This document shows positions 1 through 11,795 of a stretch of DNA of 64,000 bases, one piece after another. The stretch covers positions 4,201,198-4,265,197 of the forward strand of contig ML679960.1 in NCBI GenBank assembly GCA_007922225.1, read 5' to 3'. The notes beneath the pieces were generated by a model, which was given only the letters and a program-made list of their open reading frames with translations, ran no database searches and was not told the origin of the DNA. The position numbers and the translations under genes were made by a program. The stretch is from Emydura subglobosa. Its lineage: Eukaryota > Chordata > Testudines > Chelidae. The stretch's first letter is position 1; each line of letters opens with the position of its first letter.

Positions 1-1734
1 AAACACAATAAAAATGTGTCACAGCCTTCCCTCTGTGCATCCAAAGAGCAGATACCCAACAGAACAGAGCACTCTTCTGAATGGGAAAAAAATTTGGAGT
101 AGAATATCTCCCTTCCCATCTCTGAGGGATGAGCAGAAAGCGTAGCAAAGTGTGCAGGAAGCAATCAAAACAGCTTCCTATCGCCTAAAGTGTCAGGCTG
201 CCTTCAGATCACTCTTTTTCTTACTTCCCCCATCATCAAATCCCCAAAATATATATTTAAATAGTTTATTGTCTCACAATTGAACAATTGGGCATGCTTT
301 ATCCCGTGGGAGGCAAGGTGTTTGGAACTTTTTCCCTCCACTCATTACAAAAAGTGGGCTAATCATAACTCCCTTGAATCTAGTACCTTCTTGCTCAAGA
401 AAGACCCAGAGACAGCCTTGGACAATCAACTTGCACATCTGTTTCCACATCCCCTTTCCTCAAGGACATGGTAGAGAAAGAAGATATCTCAGCAGTCAAA
501 GACCTAGCTGTTAGAAACCCAAGCAAAAGCACAGGTAGAACAGTTTAAAAAAAAAATAGAAAAGTAGACAGGTCCAGGTCACCTGCTGATTTGTCACAGA
601 AGGACGAGGGAGAGCTCAGACTCTGAGCATGGCGAGTTGGAAGCAGAAACGCCTTTTCCCTTCTGACATGTTTGACTCAATGACTCCTCAGGTAATTACA
701 GCTCTTAGTTTACAGACCTTGAAAGAGGAGATACAACTGGTAGCTGAGATTACATTTTCTTCAGAATTCCCTAAAATTAAGATTACTGTTAAATAGAGCT
801 CTGGAAAATGAGATCCAGATGGAATGGGAGCACATTCATAAAGGAAACTTCCTAAATTGCCAATGCTAAATGTTCCATAAGAGCCTTAAAAAAAAAAAAA
901 AAAAACAAAAAAAAAACCAGTGCTTTTTGATTCCTAAAGTTGATGTAGCAGTCATAGCAACTATGTAAGGACACCATCATTCCACATTATTGTGACTTTC
1001 CTTAAGGGTCCTAACAAACCAGAAAGCAGGAATTCTAGTTAAAATTTCAAACGTGCCTAAAGCACTTTTGAAAATTTTGCCTTACAAGACAACTTCAGGT
1101 GTCCAGTTCCTCGCTGCCATATAAGCTCACTATAAACTCCCCAGATTTATATTTCCTACTCAACTTTAGCTGTGCCGCCAAAATTTGCAAATATATATGG
1201 AATGGTCAAACTAAATAATTACTTTAAAATGATAAAATCTGATTCTTCTTGAAGTGATGGTCCCTGTGTGTATTTCCTCCCTCCCCATGGGATGTGCATG
1301 CACATCATGCACCTGAATCTGGAATTTTTTGCAAGCAGTGTCTGTGCCATAGCTCTCCTCGTGCTCCCAACTGAGGCTATAAAGGGTGATGTGCACCAAC
1401 ACTTCTCCAGTCCCTTCTTCCCACCAGATGGTCTGAGTCAGAGTCTTCGGTGTCCTCAGCACCTTTTTACTGTGTCATTCCTGTATGAATAGCACATAGT
1501 TAGTTTTTAGCAGTTTTATAGTATAGTCTATCATAGATAGCCATTTTCCCACTTTTTCCACCATCAGTTTTCTCCCATTTCCCTTTGAGAGGAATGGGAT
1601 TATGTCCAGGGTCCTGAGGTTCAAAAACGTTTTCCTGCCCTCACTTTTTTTCTGTGGGTGACTGACACAGATGTGCAGCTTGATGCAACTTGAATCAGGC
1701 ATCGCTGAACCTCCTTACTCTTGTGGCTTGGCTG
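1..1734. other. Unrecognised intronic DNA
   Basis: I recognise no gene or named repeat here. The stretch is AT-rich with stops in all frames and only short chance reading frames. By position it should be POLA1 intron, if the gene continues upstream of the exon at 23855. Confidence 0.5.
888..916. repeat. A-rich simple repeat
   Basis: A run of A interrupted by a single C. It could be the A tail of an old retrotransposed sequence, but nothing recognisable lies upstream of it. Confidence 0.85.
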
Positions 1735-2800
1735 ACCTCCGAATATGCTTCTGCTGATCACATAGTCTGTCTAGACCCTGTTATCACTCAACATGACAGC
1801 AGGTGGTGCCCCACACCCACATGAATACTCTGTGTGAGCCACTCACACACCCACCATAGAGCCAGGTGATAGCCAGTAATCCCTACAGACCCCAAGCTCT
1901 TCACTACATAGGAATGCATCCCAAGATAATATTGTCCTGTGCTGGACAAACCTTTTTCCAGCTCAAGCTCATTAATAAGTCTGCTTCCCCCTCAATGTGA
2001 CGAAGTCATGTATCAGCTTTTTTAATCTGAGTTGAGATTGCCTGAACACTTCGCTCAAAAACACACTGGTTAAGATAAAACATTAAACAAGTTTATTGAA
2101 TACAGAAAAATAGATCTTAAGTGTTTATAAGTTGTAAACGTAAAGAGACTAGAAATAGTTACCAAAGAAGAAATAAAAATAAGAACGCAATTTAAATTCT
2201 AACAGGATTTGAATCTAGAAATGTCTCACCCTGGGAGATGGTACAAGCCAGACTACAGATTTCAATTCACAGGCAGAGACTGCTTTTCCCACCTCCCCCA
2301 GTGCAAAGTTCTTTGGCTTTCAGCTGTTTCTTCAGGTGTTGAGCTGTGGGGGAGTGAACCCAAGTGGTTATGTCACTCCCCTTCTTCTATAGTCCGTTCC
2401 AGCTTGCTGGAACAATTGATGCTTGTGACCTGCAAGGTCGACCTCATTGGTCAGTCAGTATCCCATTATGTTCATGCTCCTCTCTGTGAAGCTCCATTAT
2501 AAACAATCCCTGTTAGTGGAATCTATTCTTGAATGGGTGAGAGAGAGCCATCAATGCTGTCAGGCTACTCCATTACTGAAAGGCTGTTTGTGGGAGTTTC
2601 CCATCTTGCAACATGTTCTAGAAGCATTTTCAGCAATATTTCATAACTTTACATACAATTCACCAGGTTATTAATGTTTAGCAGATCAAGCCTTTTAAAA
2701 TAATACCACACAAGGCATACCTTGTACAGAATATGTCATAATTACATAACATTGGTGAATATGGGGTTTTTGGGGTATTGTCAGACACAGAGTTTCACAG
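1735..2800. repeat. LTR-like dispersed repeat, copy A
   Basis: This region shares a core with 14752-15830. Both contain a GATAAAACA stretch followed by a TTTATTGAATACAGAAA or ATATTAACTACAGAAA stretch, a GATCTTAAGTG or GGTTTTAAGTG stretch, and later a shared TTCTTCAGGTGTTGA segment. Two copies in one window show a dispersed family. The length of about 1 kb and lack of coding potential suit a long terminal repeat or a non-coding element. I cannot assign a class, and both edges are approximate. It directly precedes a DIRS gag fragment. Confidence 0.4.
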
Positions 2801-2829
2801 TGATGAACATCAGTGTTGCTGGGTGAGGT

Positions 2830-4580
2830 TCACATTTCTGCCCATTGCAGCATCTGCCACTCTTCTCTCTCCCCACCCCCCCCACCCCCCGAGCTTCTGA
2901 GGGTTGGGAACTGAGAACTCAAAAAACATCTCATGGAGAAGGCAATGCAGCCCCAACCAGATCTGGTCCATGGACCCACCCCCTCCTCATATGTCAGCCT
3001 CAATAAGTGGGAGTGCCCCTCCAAGCATGAGCTTGGGAATAGAGGCAAAGGCTGGCAAGCCTAAAAAGAAGGCTTCACAGGAGAGTATGGGGGCACTCTC
3101 CTAGACATAAGGACAAGTCATCTATGTGTAAGACTCTCCCGAAAATAAGGGATCCCTCCCCCACCCCGTCAAAGTCAGGAGAGCCATTGGGCATGGCCAT
3201 TAAGGACTTAGGCCCAACTAAATCTTCTCTACTTGAGAAGGATGCACATAAGGATACAGATCTGGTTGTGAAGATGAGGGATAGAGCGCTCCTGGTGCTT
3301 CCATCCACATCAGGAACCAAGGCGGTAGCAATAGTGATGCAGCCCTGGCAGGAGCTGAACACCATGGTGATCAGAGAGGCTCTGGCTCCTTGTATTCTGG
3401 GATGGTCGGAGACGTATATCTCCCTGGAAGATATCTTTGTTCTCCCCTATCAGCCTTCACTGCTCCTATCAGGTCTGTCTGTATTTTGGACCGTAGTTAT
3501 GCTGGAGAAGTCATTCCCCCATTCCACCCATCAGCATGGAAGCACAGCTCTTAGTACTGTTGATTCCATTCATGATCAGGGATCCAGCCTTCTCTTCTGG
3601 TGAGTCAGAGGCTCCGTGGAAGGCTCTGCAGCACCAAGGAGAAGTGGTCCTGGACTGAAGCTCTAGAAGGTCAGTGTTCTGATCTCCAGCCGCATACATT
3701 TGGCCAAGGGACAGGTGGTACCCTATGCCATGGAGTCCCCCTCCGTAGGTGGATCCATCTTATTGGCAGTATTGGGACCAGGGGAGGCCCACCCCACACA
3801 ACCGTGATCAGTGCATGAGTCTAACTTGCCATTGCCCAGCCATATGCAACCAGCTCTGTTGGAGAATCGGAGGAGGAAGGAGAGCCAGTTCCAACAGTTC
3901 TGGGAGCAATCTCGTCATCACCGGGTGAGGTGGCCACTTCATCTTCTCTGTTTCTGCTGGATGATTTTAAACAATATCAAGAGGTCATGCACAGCATAGC
4001 GGCAGAGCTACAAATCCAGCTGGAGGAAATTCAAGAGCCTCAGCACAGCTTACTAGATGTTCTGCAGTCCTCCAGCTCCAGTAGAATGGCCCTCTCCATC
4101 AAGGAGACCGTCCTGGTCCCAGCAAAGACAGTTTGGCTCACCACTGCTTCTTGCACTCTCACTCCTAGGAAGCACTGCTTTGTCCCATCTAAGGGGGGAG
4201 AGTACTTGTTCTCTCACCCATTCGAAACTCCCGTGGTGCAGTCAGCTACAGAATAGTCCAAGCAACAGCACCCTCTGATAAGAGATACAAGAGACCTTTT
4301 CTGGGAAGAAGGTCTTCTCTTCCACCTTCTCTCCAGTTCAGGATCTCTAATTACCAGGCCCTTTTGGTCGAATATGATTTTGTCAATTATACTTGATTTC
4401 TAGAGTTTAAGGACACTTCCTGAAGAGATTAGAACCTGATTCAAAGCTTTCGTGGATAAAGGCAAATTGATGGGCAAAACTTCCCTCCAAACCATGGTGG
4501 AAAAGGCAGGATAATGCATCGAGGCAGATGGCACAGGGTTAATGCTGGGGTGCGCAGGTTGGCTCAGATGCCTCTAACTG
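2830..4580 (+). mobile_element. DIRS-like retrotransposon fragment 1a (gag part)
   Basis: A 5' piece of a DIRS-type tyrosine-recombinase retrotransposon, recognised from its gag-like translation. It ends about where a second, independent gag copy begins (4590 onward), so it has lost its reverse transcriptase and recombinase. The left terminal repeat is not clear. The edges are approximate. Confidence 0.6.
3124..4420 (+). pseudogene. DIRS gag pseudogene (copy 1a)
   Basis: This is a decayed gag (ORF1) of a DIRS element, whose family role is nucleic-acid binding and particle formation. The first 160 codons at 3124-3603 are open. A second open stretch at 3930-4256 reads HSIAAELQIQLEEIQEPQHS and continues to a proline/serine segment homologous to 5700-5920. 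The downstream frame near 4300-4400 reads FRISNYQALLVEYDFV, a segment that recurs in the neighbouring copy as MQIVNQQALLSKYDYV. Frameshifts separate the pieces. No reverse transcriptase follows before the next gag copy. Assignment rests on similarity among the window's own DIRS copies and on recall of the family. Confidence 0.6.
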
Positions 4581-4609
4581 CTCCGCAGCACTGAGTAGAG
4601 GGGGTTAGA

Positions 4610-6380
4610 GACCCTGCACCATTGACTGCAGTTCTGACCCAGGGCATCTGTTGAGTCTAGTACTGGGTATGCCGGCTCCAACTGTTTTCTCATCATCATC
4701 AGCATGCCGGGTGACTACAGACTTCTGCTGCCTTTCCATGCCGACCTCTCCTTTGGTCCAGGACTTTGTCAGGGTTGCATCATTTATAGCTCTGTTGGCT
4801 GGACAGTCTGCTTGAACCCTTGGGTCTGTTGCCACCAGCGTTCCCTTTCCAAAGTCTGTGGGAGCAGGGCCGGTAACGGACTTGTTGCGGAAGACCTCAG
4901 CACTGGGAAACTCCTCAGCTCCGCAGCATTCAGGACCACAACTGTTACCGTGGTGGCTTTCACCACCTTCCACTTCAGCACTGTCAGTTGCTTTGGCACT
5001 GTCAGCGGTTTCAGTATTGCTGCTGACTTCAGGGTCGACACCATTTCTGGCACCATCATACTCCTTGCCAACGGTTTCACTTCCATCATTGGCCTCGGTC
5101 CCTGCCTCGCTCTGGGCAACAGATGACTCAGAGTAGTTACTCGATCCCTCTGGACTGCCTCCACTTTTATCCTTGGAAACCTGAGGTTCCTCAGTGTTGA
5201 GGTCTGGATCTTTCTCCTCCCACTGTCCATTGCCCAACCCTCATTGAGGACTGCTTAGAGAGCCCTATGGGTACCAGGATTGGCACTCATCTTATGGTCA
5301 GGACAGGAGGGCCTGGCCCAGAGCCTACTGGCCACCAAAGCCCTATCCTTATCAGTGGCATCCATGGAATCCGTGGGGTGCTACTCAGTCACAGGAGTTG
5401 CATTTCTCATTGTTCTCTAAGATGAGATCTTTGGGCAAATCAGTGGCAGGAGCTGTGAACCCACTGCAGGTTCAGGCACCAGTGAGCCATCTCTATGTGA
5501 AGCCCATCAGTTCCACCAGTCCAGGAACAGAAGCCAGCTGTGGCACAATTAACCACTTCTTCTTCATACCAAGACAATTCAGCAGTGCCTGGCTCTTCCT
5601 CTCCTCCAGTTCCGGAGGTTTTCAAGGCCTATCAGAACTTGTCTAGTGCATGGCCACTTCCCTGGATATTCGAGTTTTTTCAAGAAAAACACCCATTAAG
5701 TTGTTGGGTATCCTGGAGCCATCTGCTTCTGTGAGAGTTGCCCTCCCTATCAACGATGCATTCCTAGAGTCTGCAAAGATTCTCTGGAGTATGCCAACTT
5801 TGATACCACCTATTGAGAAGCATACAGAGAAATGCTATTTCATCCCAGTGCAGGGACTTGAGGGTGTTTACTCCCATCTAGCCCCAGAGTCCCTAGTCGT
5901 AACAGCAGTGAGCTATGGAGCCTGGCAGAGTAGGTTTAAATCCACTCCAAAGGTCAAGAACTCCGAAAGGATGGATTTAATGGGCAGAAAGATTTACACC
6001 ACCTCTTTCCTCCAAATGCAGATCGTGAACCAGCAGGCACTGTTGTCCAAGTATGACTATGTCTAAGTTGTGGCCCAGCTGCCTGAAACCTCGAGAGGAA
6101 TTTAAAGGACTGTGTCAATGACGGCTGTTTAGGGGCTAAGATGTCCACATTGGACATTGCAAACATTTCTGCCAGAATTATGGCCTTTGCAGTGACCATG
6201 AGAATGGTGTCCTGGCTCCAGAATTCAGGCATTGCTCTCGACATGCAGCAGGCCATAAAGAATTTGCCCTTCAATAGCTAAGTGTTGTTTTCACACAAGA
6301 CACATGAAGACCCCGCACTCCTTCAAGGATTCTAGGACCACCCTATGTTCCTTGGGAGTGTATATGCCATCACAGAGTTG
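4610..6380 (+). pseudogene. DIRS gag pseudogene (copy 1b)
   Basis: A second gag copy, downstream of and homologous to 3124-4420. The frame at 5280-5400 gives a tryptophan/proline-rich stretch (WPPKPYPYQWHPWNPWG), typical of the ORF1 of these elements. The open frame at 5650-6066 covers the segment ending MGRKIYTTSFLQMQIVNQQA. Frameshifted continuations to about 6380 keep the gag C-terminal block (IALDMQQAIKNLPF, then SLGVYMPS). A 210-codon open frame on the opposite strand (4605-5237) is the antisense of the serine/threonine-rich part of this gag and is not taken as a gene. Confidence 0.6.
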
Positions 6381-6639
6381 CCACTTCAGTGGCCAACAGT
6401 AGCAACAATACTGCACTTTTGGGCAGCCTTTTCCATCTTGTGACAGAAGGATTACCTTAGAAAGGGACATAGATCACACAGGAGAAGGCAGATGGGTCTG
6501 CAGTTCAACTTGTCAACGCATCCTCCCTTGGTGCCCCCAAGCATCCATTTTGACTCCTGGGTCCAGAGCGCTGGTCTGGCATCACTCCCTTTACTCTGCA
6601 TACATTTGGGGATAGACTAGCTTGTTTTTATGATGTTTG

Positions 6640-7130
6640 GGGCTCAGTTACAGACAAGCTGGGTCCTAATCACTGTGAGATCAGGCTATGCTACCCAGTT
6701 CCTCTCCACTCCTCCCCTCCAGATCTGCTCTTTACTGGCCTTGGAAAAGGTGGAAGAAGTTCTTCCAAAACACCAGGATCACGGCTTCTATTCCTAATAC
6801 TTCTTGGTTCCCAAACCCAAGGGATGTGTAAGACCTATTCTCAACTTCAAAAAATATATCAGATGCATAAGGTTCTGTATGGTCACCCTATCAACTCTCC
6901 TCTCTTCATTTACTCGGAATGGCTGGTTTGCTGCTCTGGACCTTCAGGATGCTTACTTTCACGTGGGAATTGTCCTGAGCTACATGTCATCACTGTGAAC
7001 CATCCTTTTCAGTACACAGTCCTTTAGGCTATGTCTTGCCCCAGGGTTTTTACCAAATATATGGTCATAGTGATGTCATACCTCAGAAAGAAGGGAATCC
7101 ATGTCTTCCCATATCTGGATGACAGGAAGT
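6640..7130 (+). pseudogene. DIRS reverse transcriptase fragment (copy 1b)
   Basis: The fingers and palm region of a DIRS reverse transcriptase, the enzyme that copies element RNA into DNA. The frame at 6804-6998 reads VPKPKGCVRPILNFKKYI and then AALDLQDAYFHVGI, the first catalytic Asp block. After a frameshift, 7031-7130 reads RVFTKYMVIVMSYLRKKGIH and FPYLDD, the second catalytic block, intact. The thumb and connection to RNase H are missing; the stretch 7130-7300 resembles nothing I know and may be an insertion or scrambled sequence. Confidence 0.75.
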
Positions 7131-7329
7131 GCTGGTTTTCTGACCTTCTCACAGTGTTGGTTATCTCCCATCTCCCTTCCTCTTTGTCCTGCCCTGCTCA
7201 TGCAGAATCACCATCGCACTCTGCATCCTGTGGCATGGCTGCTCCCTGGGTGAATGAGGAGGAAGAGCAATGCTCAGTAGCTGTTCGTTAGGTCCTACTC
7301 AGTGGTAGAAAACCCTCTACAAAGGTGTC

Positions 7330-7790
7330 CTTCTTGGCAAAATAGAAGAGTATTTCAATGTGGTCATTGGCCCACGGAGTTCAGCCAATGCTGGCTAGTA
7401 TCCAAGACATCTCGGAGTATTTGCTGCATCTTCAGTCGTTCGGCCTTATGCTCAATGAGGTTGTACCTAGTGGCGATCTTAGCCTCCTACCCACACATTC
7501 ATTGAAGATCAGTGTTTTTCGGTGCCATGGTGGTGAGATTCTTGAAAGGAATCCTTAATCTCAATCTGCCAGTGCAGGAACCAGACTTTGTGGGACCTTA
7601 ACACCGTCTTAGTGGCTTTAATGGGGCCTCCATTCGAGCCTCTGGCATCTTGCCCCTTTCCTCTCTTATGTCAAAAAACTGCATTCCTCGTGGCATTAAT
7701 ATCTGCAAGGGGAGTGTGAGAGTTGCAGGCTTTGATGGCAGAGCCTCATTACATACAGAGCTCCAAAGACAAAGTAACAGCTTGAAGAAG
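7330..7790 (+). pseudogene. DIRS tyrosine recombinase fragment (copy 1b)
   Basis: The N-terminal part of the tyrosine recombinase that integrates DIRS circles. Codons around 7385-7440 read MLASIQDISEYLLHLQSFGL, matching the core-binding helices seen at 34190 and 41600 in the other copies. Out-of-frame pieces continue with an FLKGILNLNL-type and then an SFNGASIRA-type block. The reading breaks off near 7780, where it joins the right terminal region, so the HxxR and Tyr catalytic blocks are gone. Confidence 0.6.
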
Positions 7791-8085
7791 AAACGGTTAC
7801 TTACTGTAAGTGTGGTTCATCGAGACGTGCTACAGACGTGTATTCCACAGCCCACCCTCTGTCCCGTCTATCAGAGTCTAATCTTTGAATGTTCAATGCG
7901 AAGGAGCTGAAGGGGGATGGGGTGGTGACACCTGATATAGCTAGGGGAGGGGCTGTGGCCAAGAGGCACAAGTGCCACCCCCTACTGGGGCTGCTAGACA
8001 AAATTCTCTGGCTCTGGTGCACATATCCTTAACTGAAATACACATCTGCATCACGTCACAGTTACAGTAAATAACCATTTTTTAT
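7785..8085 (+). repeat. DIRS right terminal region (copy 1b)
   Basis: Contains AACGGTTACTTACTGTAAGT followed by a CATCGAGACGTGCT stretch, then CCACAGCCCACCC, and ends near CACAGTTACAGTAAATAACC. The same order of motifs ends the elements at 35080-35468 and 42510-42852. In DIRS elements this is the internal complementary region plus the right inverted terminal repeat. Confidence 0.65.
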
Positions 8086-8990
8086 CCAGGGTGACTATCT
8101 AATCAAGTTTCTTACAACTCTTACCCACAAACCACCTTCCCAGTTCCTCTTCAGGGACCACTCTCACAAGATTTTATGACAGGAAGTGAACTCCCTGCTT
8201 CTCAAGAGAGCTATAGAAAGGTTCCACCACACCACCACGGGAAGGGATTCTATTCCCCTTACTTCTAGATTCCCCAGGAAGGAGGGAGGATGATTCTTGA
8301 TCTATGTAAATTAAACAGGTTTATCCAAAAATTAAAATTCTGCATGATATTTTGGCATCAATAATTCCTTCGTTAGAGGGAGGACACATGGTTACCAGCG
8401 CTCGATATGAAAGATCCATCCAGCCCACAGTTACAATTTCACCCAGGGTATTAGGCTCTCTTGTCTGATGGACAAAAGTGAATAAGGGTCAGATAGGGAT
8501 CTTCCTCACATTGATACCCAAGGCAACCATCGTTATTGATGTCTTCCTCTTGGTTTGGGGTGCGCACATGGGTGATCAGATGGCACAAGCTGACCGGACC
8601 CTCCTGGAGTCCAGAATGTATATCAATTCACTAGAACTCCAGGCGGTCCATTGGGCCTGCAGTGCCTTCTTCACACTCATCTGATCCAAATATGGTCAGA
8701 TAATGTCAGACAGTATGACAACAGCATTTTATATAAACAAGCAAGGGGGAACGAGCTCTCTCTGTGCCTAGAGGCAGTCATCCTCTGGAATTGGTGCATC
8801 AAACATCACATAACCCTATTAGCAGCATAGTTTCAGGTGAGCTACCAAGTATCAATGCTTAGAACTCTTACCTTGACCTAAAGGTGCTCCCTGAATGAAA
8901 GTACTACCTGAGATAGAGTTGCCAGCAGGTTCTTAGTAGGATAGTATTTGGGCACTAGATAAAAAATGTGCATAGGACTGCCTCTGAATT
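8086..8990 (+). pseudogene. DIRS fragment 1c (RT to RNase H)
   Basis: An internal piece of another, heavily decayed DIRS copy that starts right after the right end of copy 1b. It opens with the proline-rich block before the reverse transcriptase (LPTNHLPSSSSGTTLTRFYD), then a damaged fingers region near 8270-8370. The open frame at 8478-8684 reads WGAHMGDQMAQADRTL and INSLELQAVHWACSAF, the RNase H block with its acidic helix. Just after comes an out-of-frame DNVRQYDNSILYKQARGN-like block. No recombinase or terminus follows. Confidence 0.6.
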
Positions 8991-9039
8991 CTGGGTAGAC
9001 ATGGCCTATTCTAGGCAGTTTCAGGACTTATTCATTTAT

Positions 9040-9285
9040 TATAGGTTTTTCTCTCATTTTCCTCACCATAACTTCCTAGTGCCTCACATATGTAATCAAA
9101 TTTTTATTCTTGCACCCCTGTGAGGTGTAAAGTACTATTTTTACAGAGGGGGATCTGCGGCACAGAAAGACAAAGTGACTTCTCCAATGTTACACAGGAA
9201 GTCTGTTGCATAGTTGGAAATAGAACCAGATCTTGTGAGTTCTAATCCAGTGCTTGAATATGAGACCATCCTTTCTCTTTCTAAA
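9040..9285 (-). repeat. MIR-type SINE
   Basis: The + strand holds TTTTTACAGAGG, then GGCACAGAAAGACAAAGTGA, a CAATGTTACACAGGAAGTC stretch and GTTCTAATCCAGTGCTTG. This is the reverse complement of the conserved core and tRNA-related part of MIR SINEs. Confidence 0.75.
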
Positions 9286-9289
9286 GGTT

Positions 9290-11600
9290 GGTTCTCAGAA
9301 AAGATCAAGTGAGACAATGTCTTATTGTGGGAAGAAAATAACATCCCATCCTCCTTGTCCAGATTCAGCAAAGCTTATCTCTGTGCCCAAGATTTATATT
9401 CTAACCAGTTCTCAAACTTAGTTCTCAAACATTTTGCCATTAAGCCCTTCAAACTCCTATAGGATGTATCTTTCTGTTCTTTATGATGAAATGATGGCTT
9501 TCCTCTGACAGTTAGTTTGATATCCAGATTGGGACCTTTTTAGTCAAAGATCAGTATTCTCTAGGTCATCAGACAAGAGTGTACTCTGTACTGCACTTAA
9601 TACCATCCTGAAAACAAATCTTGAATTTCACAGGCAGGAAAAATTCTGCTCTTTTTTTACCAATATCTTTCTGAAGTGACATGGAATAAGCTACGTGCTA
9701 AAAAGGGAGTTTTACCTTGCTAGAAATTCAGACACTGTTTGTCACTTACTACCTTTCACAGTGAAGATAAGACTTAATCAACCGAAAAAATTTGTATGAG
9801 GAAATTTTCATAATTTTACAAATAGTTTTTACAGCTGACTTTTTATGGTAGAAAAGTCTCCTACACAATAGCAGGCAAACACTTTTGATTTAATGGGGGA
9901 AATCTTGCTTGTCAGTACACTTTGTTTATGAGTTTTGTTTGGAATTTATTTCCCACTTGTTTATCTATGAACCCCTACTTAGGATTGCTGGCTATGTACT
10001 AGCAGAAGATGAGAAGAATTTTATTTATTATCTGATAATTTTCTCTCTCCTAATGCATTCCTTTCTTCCTAATGATAGCATGGCTAGGAGTACCAATCAA
10101 TGGGGATTCCATGCAGTTCTCTAATATAAGGAGGCAGTACTCAGGCTGAATAACTAGGGGGACCAAAAACACAGTAACTTCACCTCTTGTGTCAAATGGC
10201 CAGTTAATGTCTTTCAAAGCTGTAATTACTAAGATATGATCATTAACATGAATGAACTAGCATAATTTGAATAAACCATAACTATGTACTTCTCACCATC
10301 CCACTCTGAGCAAAGATGAATATGAACAAAAAAAACTAACATGAAAATTAGTAGAGTACATATTGAAGATTGTAGTGGTCAATTTGAGGATCTATCCACA
10401 ACACATCATAATGGACACTTTTCTTTATTATTAATTGTGGTAGATGGGTAGTTTTAATCAAAGCCATCAGAAAATCTCCCTTTCGTTCATGATTCAGATC
10501 ACAAATGATCTCAAGCGTCCAGAGCAGAAAGGCTAAAGTACAATAACCAATAAGAGAACTATATCGCTTGTGATTGATCATGAGATACAGAACCTTCCAT
10601 CTCTGTCACTATTTTAAATTTAGTCTAGCTTGGTAGAGGTAAAACATTATTGCTATCTTCTGGATTGTGGAAATGAATTTGAGGTCTGGAATATTCACTT
10701 CATCACTACATTTGGCATTTTTGTTGGCAGTTTTAACACGTCAGTCGTATTTTGAATCAACATGCATACTGACCTATCCTATCGTTCTTAACAGTTGTCT
10801 GTCCAAGTAAGGATTGAGTTTTTTCAGTAGGGAATTGAAGAGAGTTGTACTGTAGTTATTTATGCTTGTTCATGGCTGTAAACCTTTCTGGCCTAAATTT
10901 TCAGAAAATAGTGTATGTGCAATTGTACAGTTCATTTGTATGCACACAAGATGTTTGTCGCATAACTGATCATTCGTGCACACAGTTACTCTGTGTGCAC
11001 AAGCACAACCTGTTCTTTCAAATTAGACACCTAAATGTACATTTTCAGAAAAATAAGGCCTTTATGTCCAGTGCACATAATCAGACATCTTTCAAGAATA
11101 CTAAATTAACTTTTTTAAGAAAATGAAAATTAGTATTTATTTCATTTTATGCTTATGATTTCTTATTTATTTTTAAAACCAGATAGGTCTTCTAATATCA
11201 CAGTATTCACACTACTATGATAGTCCAGGTTTTCTGGTTATGTATAAATAATGCTTTAATTTGCAAAAAGACTACAAATTGAATTTTATCCTAATAAATT
11301 GCTGTTTGAGGAGGAAAAAAGCAGAAATTTTATAAGCAATTACTGCGGTGTTTAGACTGAGTGGCTTTATAATTAGTGCTGGTTTTGTATTTTTCACGTC
11401 AAACATTATCACATCTATTTTATCTGCAGGACATGATCGCATCTATTTTATCTGCAGGACCTGCCTCAATGAATGCACAGGGTATACAGTGCTCACTGAA
11501 TAAGCAGCTGTTCACTATTTTGTTTTATCCTCATTCATTGTTCAGTGTACGGCCCATGCCTTATTTACTGCGTGCTGAAACCCTCCTGTGACTACAGAAG
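9290..11600. other. Unrecognised intronic DNA
   Basis: AT-rich sequence without a recognisable gene or transposon. The open frames are short and their translations resemble no family I know. Confidence 0.45.
11411..11460. repeat. Two-copy tandem duplication, period 28
   Basis: ATCTATTTTATCTGCAGGAC occurs twice, the second copy starting 28 bases after the first. Confidence 0.85.
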
Positions 11601-11765
11601 TATTAATTTCTTCATGGGCTGCTCTATGGTGCTCATCGCTATATATCTGAGTGCTTCACAAACATTAATGAATTTATTTTCACAACACCCCGGTTAGGTG
11701 AGGTTATGATATAAATCTGTTTTACAGAAGGGGAGCTGAAGTACAGAGAGATCAAAAGTGTATAT
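11600..11765 (-). repeat. MIR-type SINE fragment
   Basis: Contains a GTTTTACAGAAGGGGAGCTG stretch followed by AGTACAGAGAGATCAAAAGT, a degraded reverse-complement MIR core. It stops near the 3' end of the CR1 at 11796. A MIR-like end motif (CATAGGACCATCCTTTCTCT) reappears just beyond that CR1 at about 12865, so the LINE may have inserted into the SINE. Confidence 0.55.
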
Positions 11766-11795
11766 TAATTTTGGGTGCCCAATTTTCTTAGGCTC

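Larger units (their letters stand above)
4590..8085 (+). mobile_element. DIRS-like retrotransposon 1b (gag, RT, recombinase, right end)
   Basis: A decayed DIRS element in the order gag, reverse transcriptase, tyrosine recombinase, right terminal region. It is shortened: RNase H and much of the reverse transcriptase after YLDD are missing, and the recombinase stops before its C-terminal catalytic part. The right end carries the same ACGGTTACTTAC type of internal complementary region as the better preserved elements at 29516-35468 and 37784-42852. The left edge is unclear. Confidence 0.65.

Noticed and set aside
2870..2890. C-rich tract as a regulatory or G-quadruplex element
   Set aside because: Single short C run without the spaced tracts needed; it lies at the edge of a decayed DIRS fragment.
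4605..5237. 210-codon open frame on the minus strand (serine/glutamate/asparagine-rich)
   Set aside because: It is the exact antisense of the serine/threonine-rich gag of DIRS copy 1b, has biased composition and no recognisable domain.
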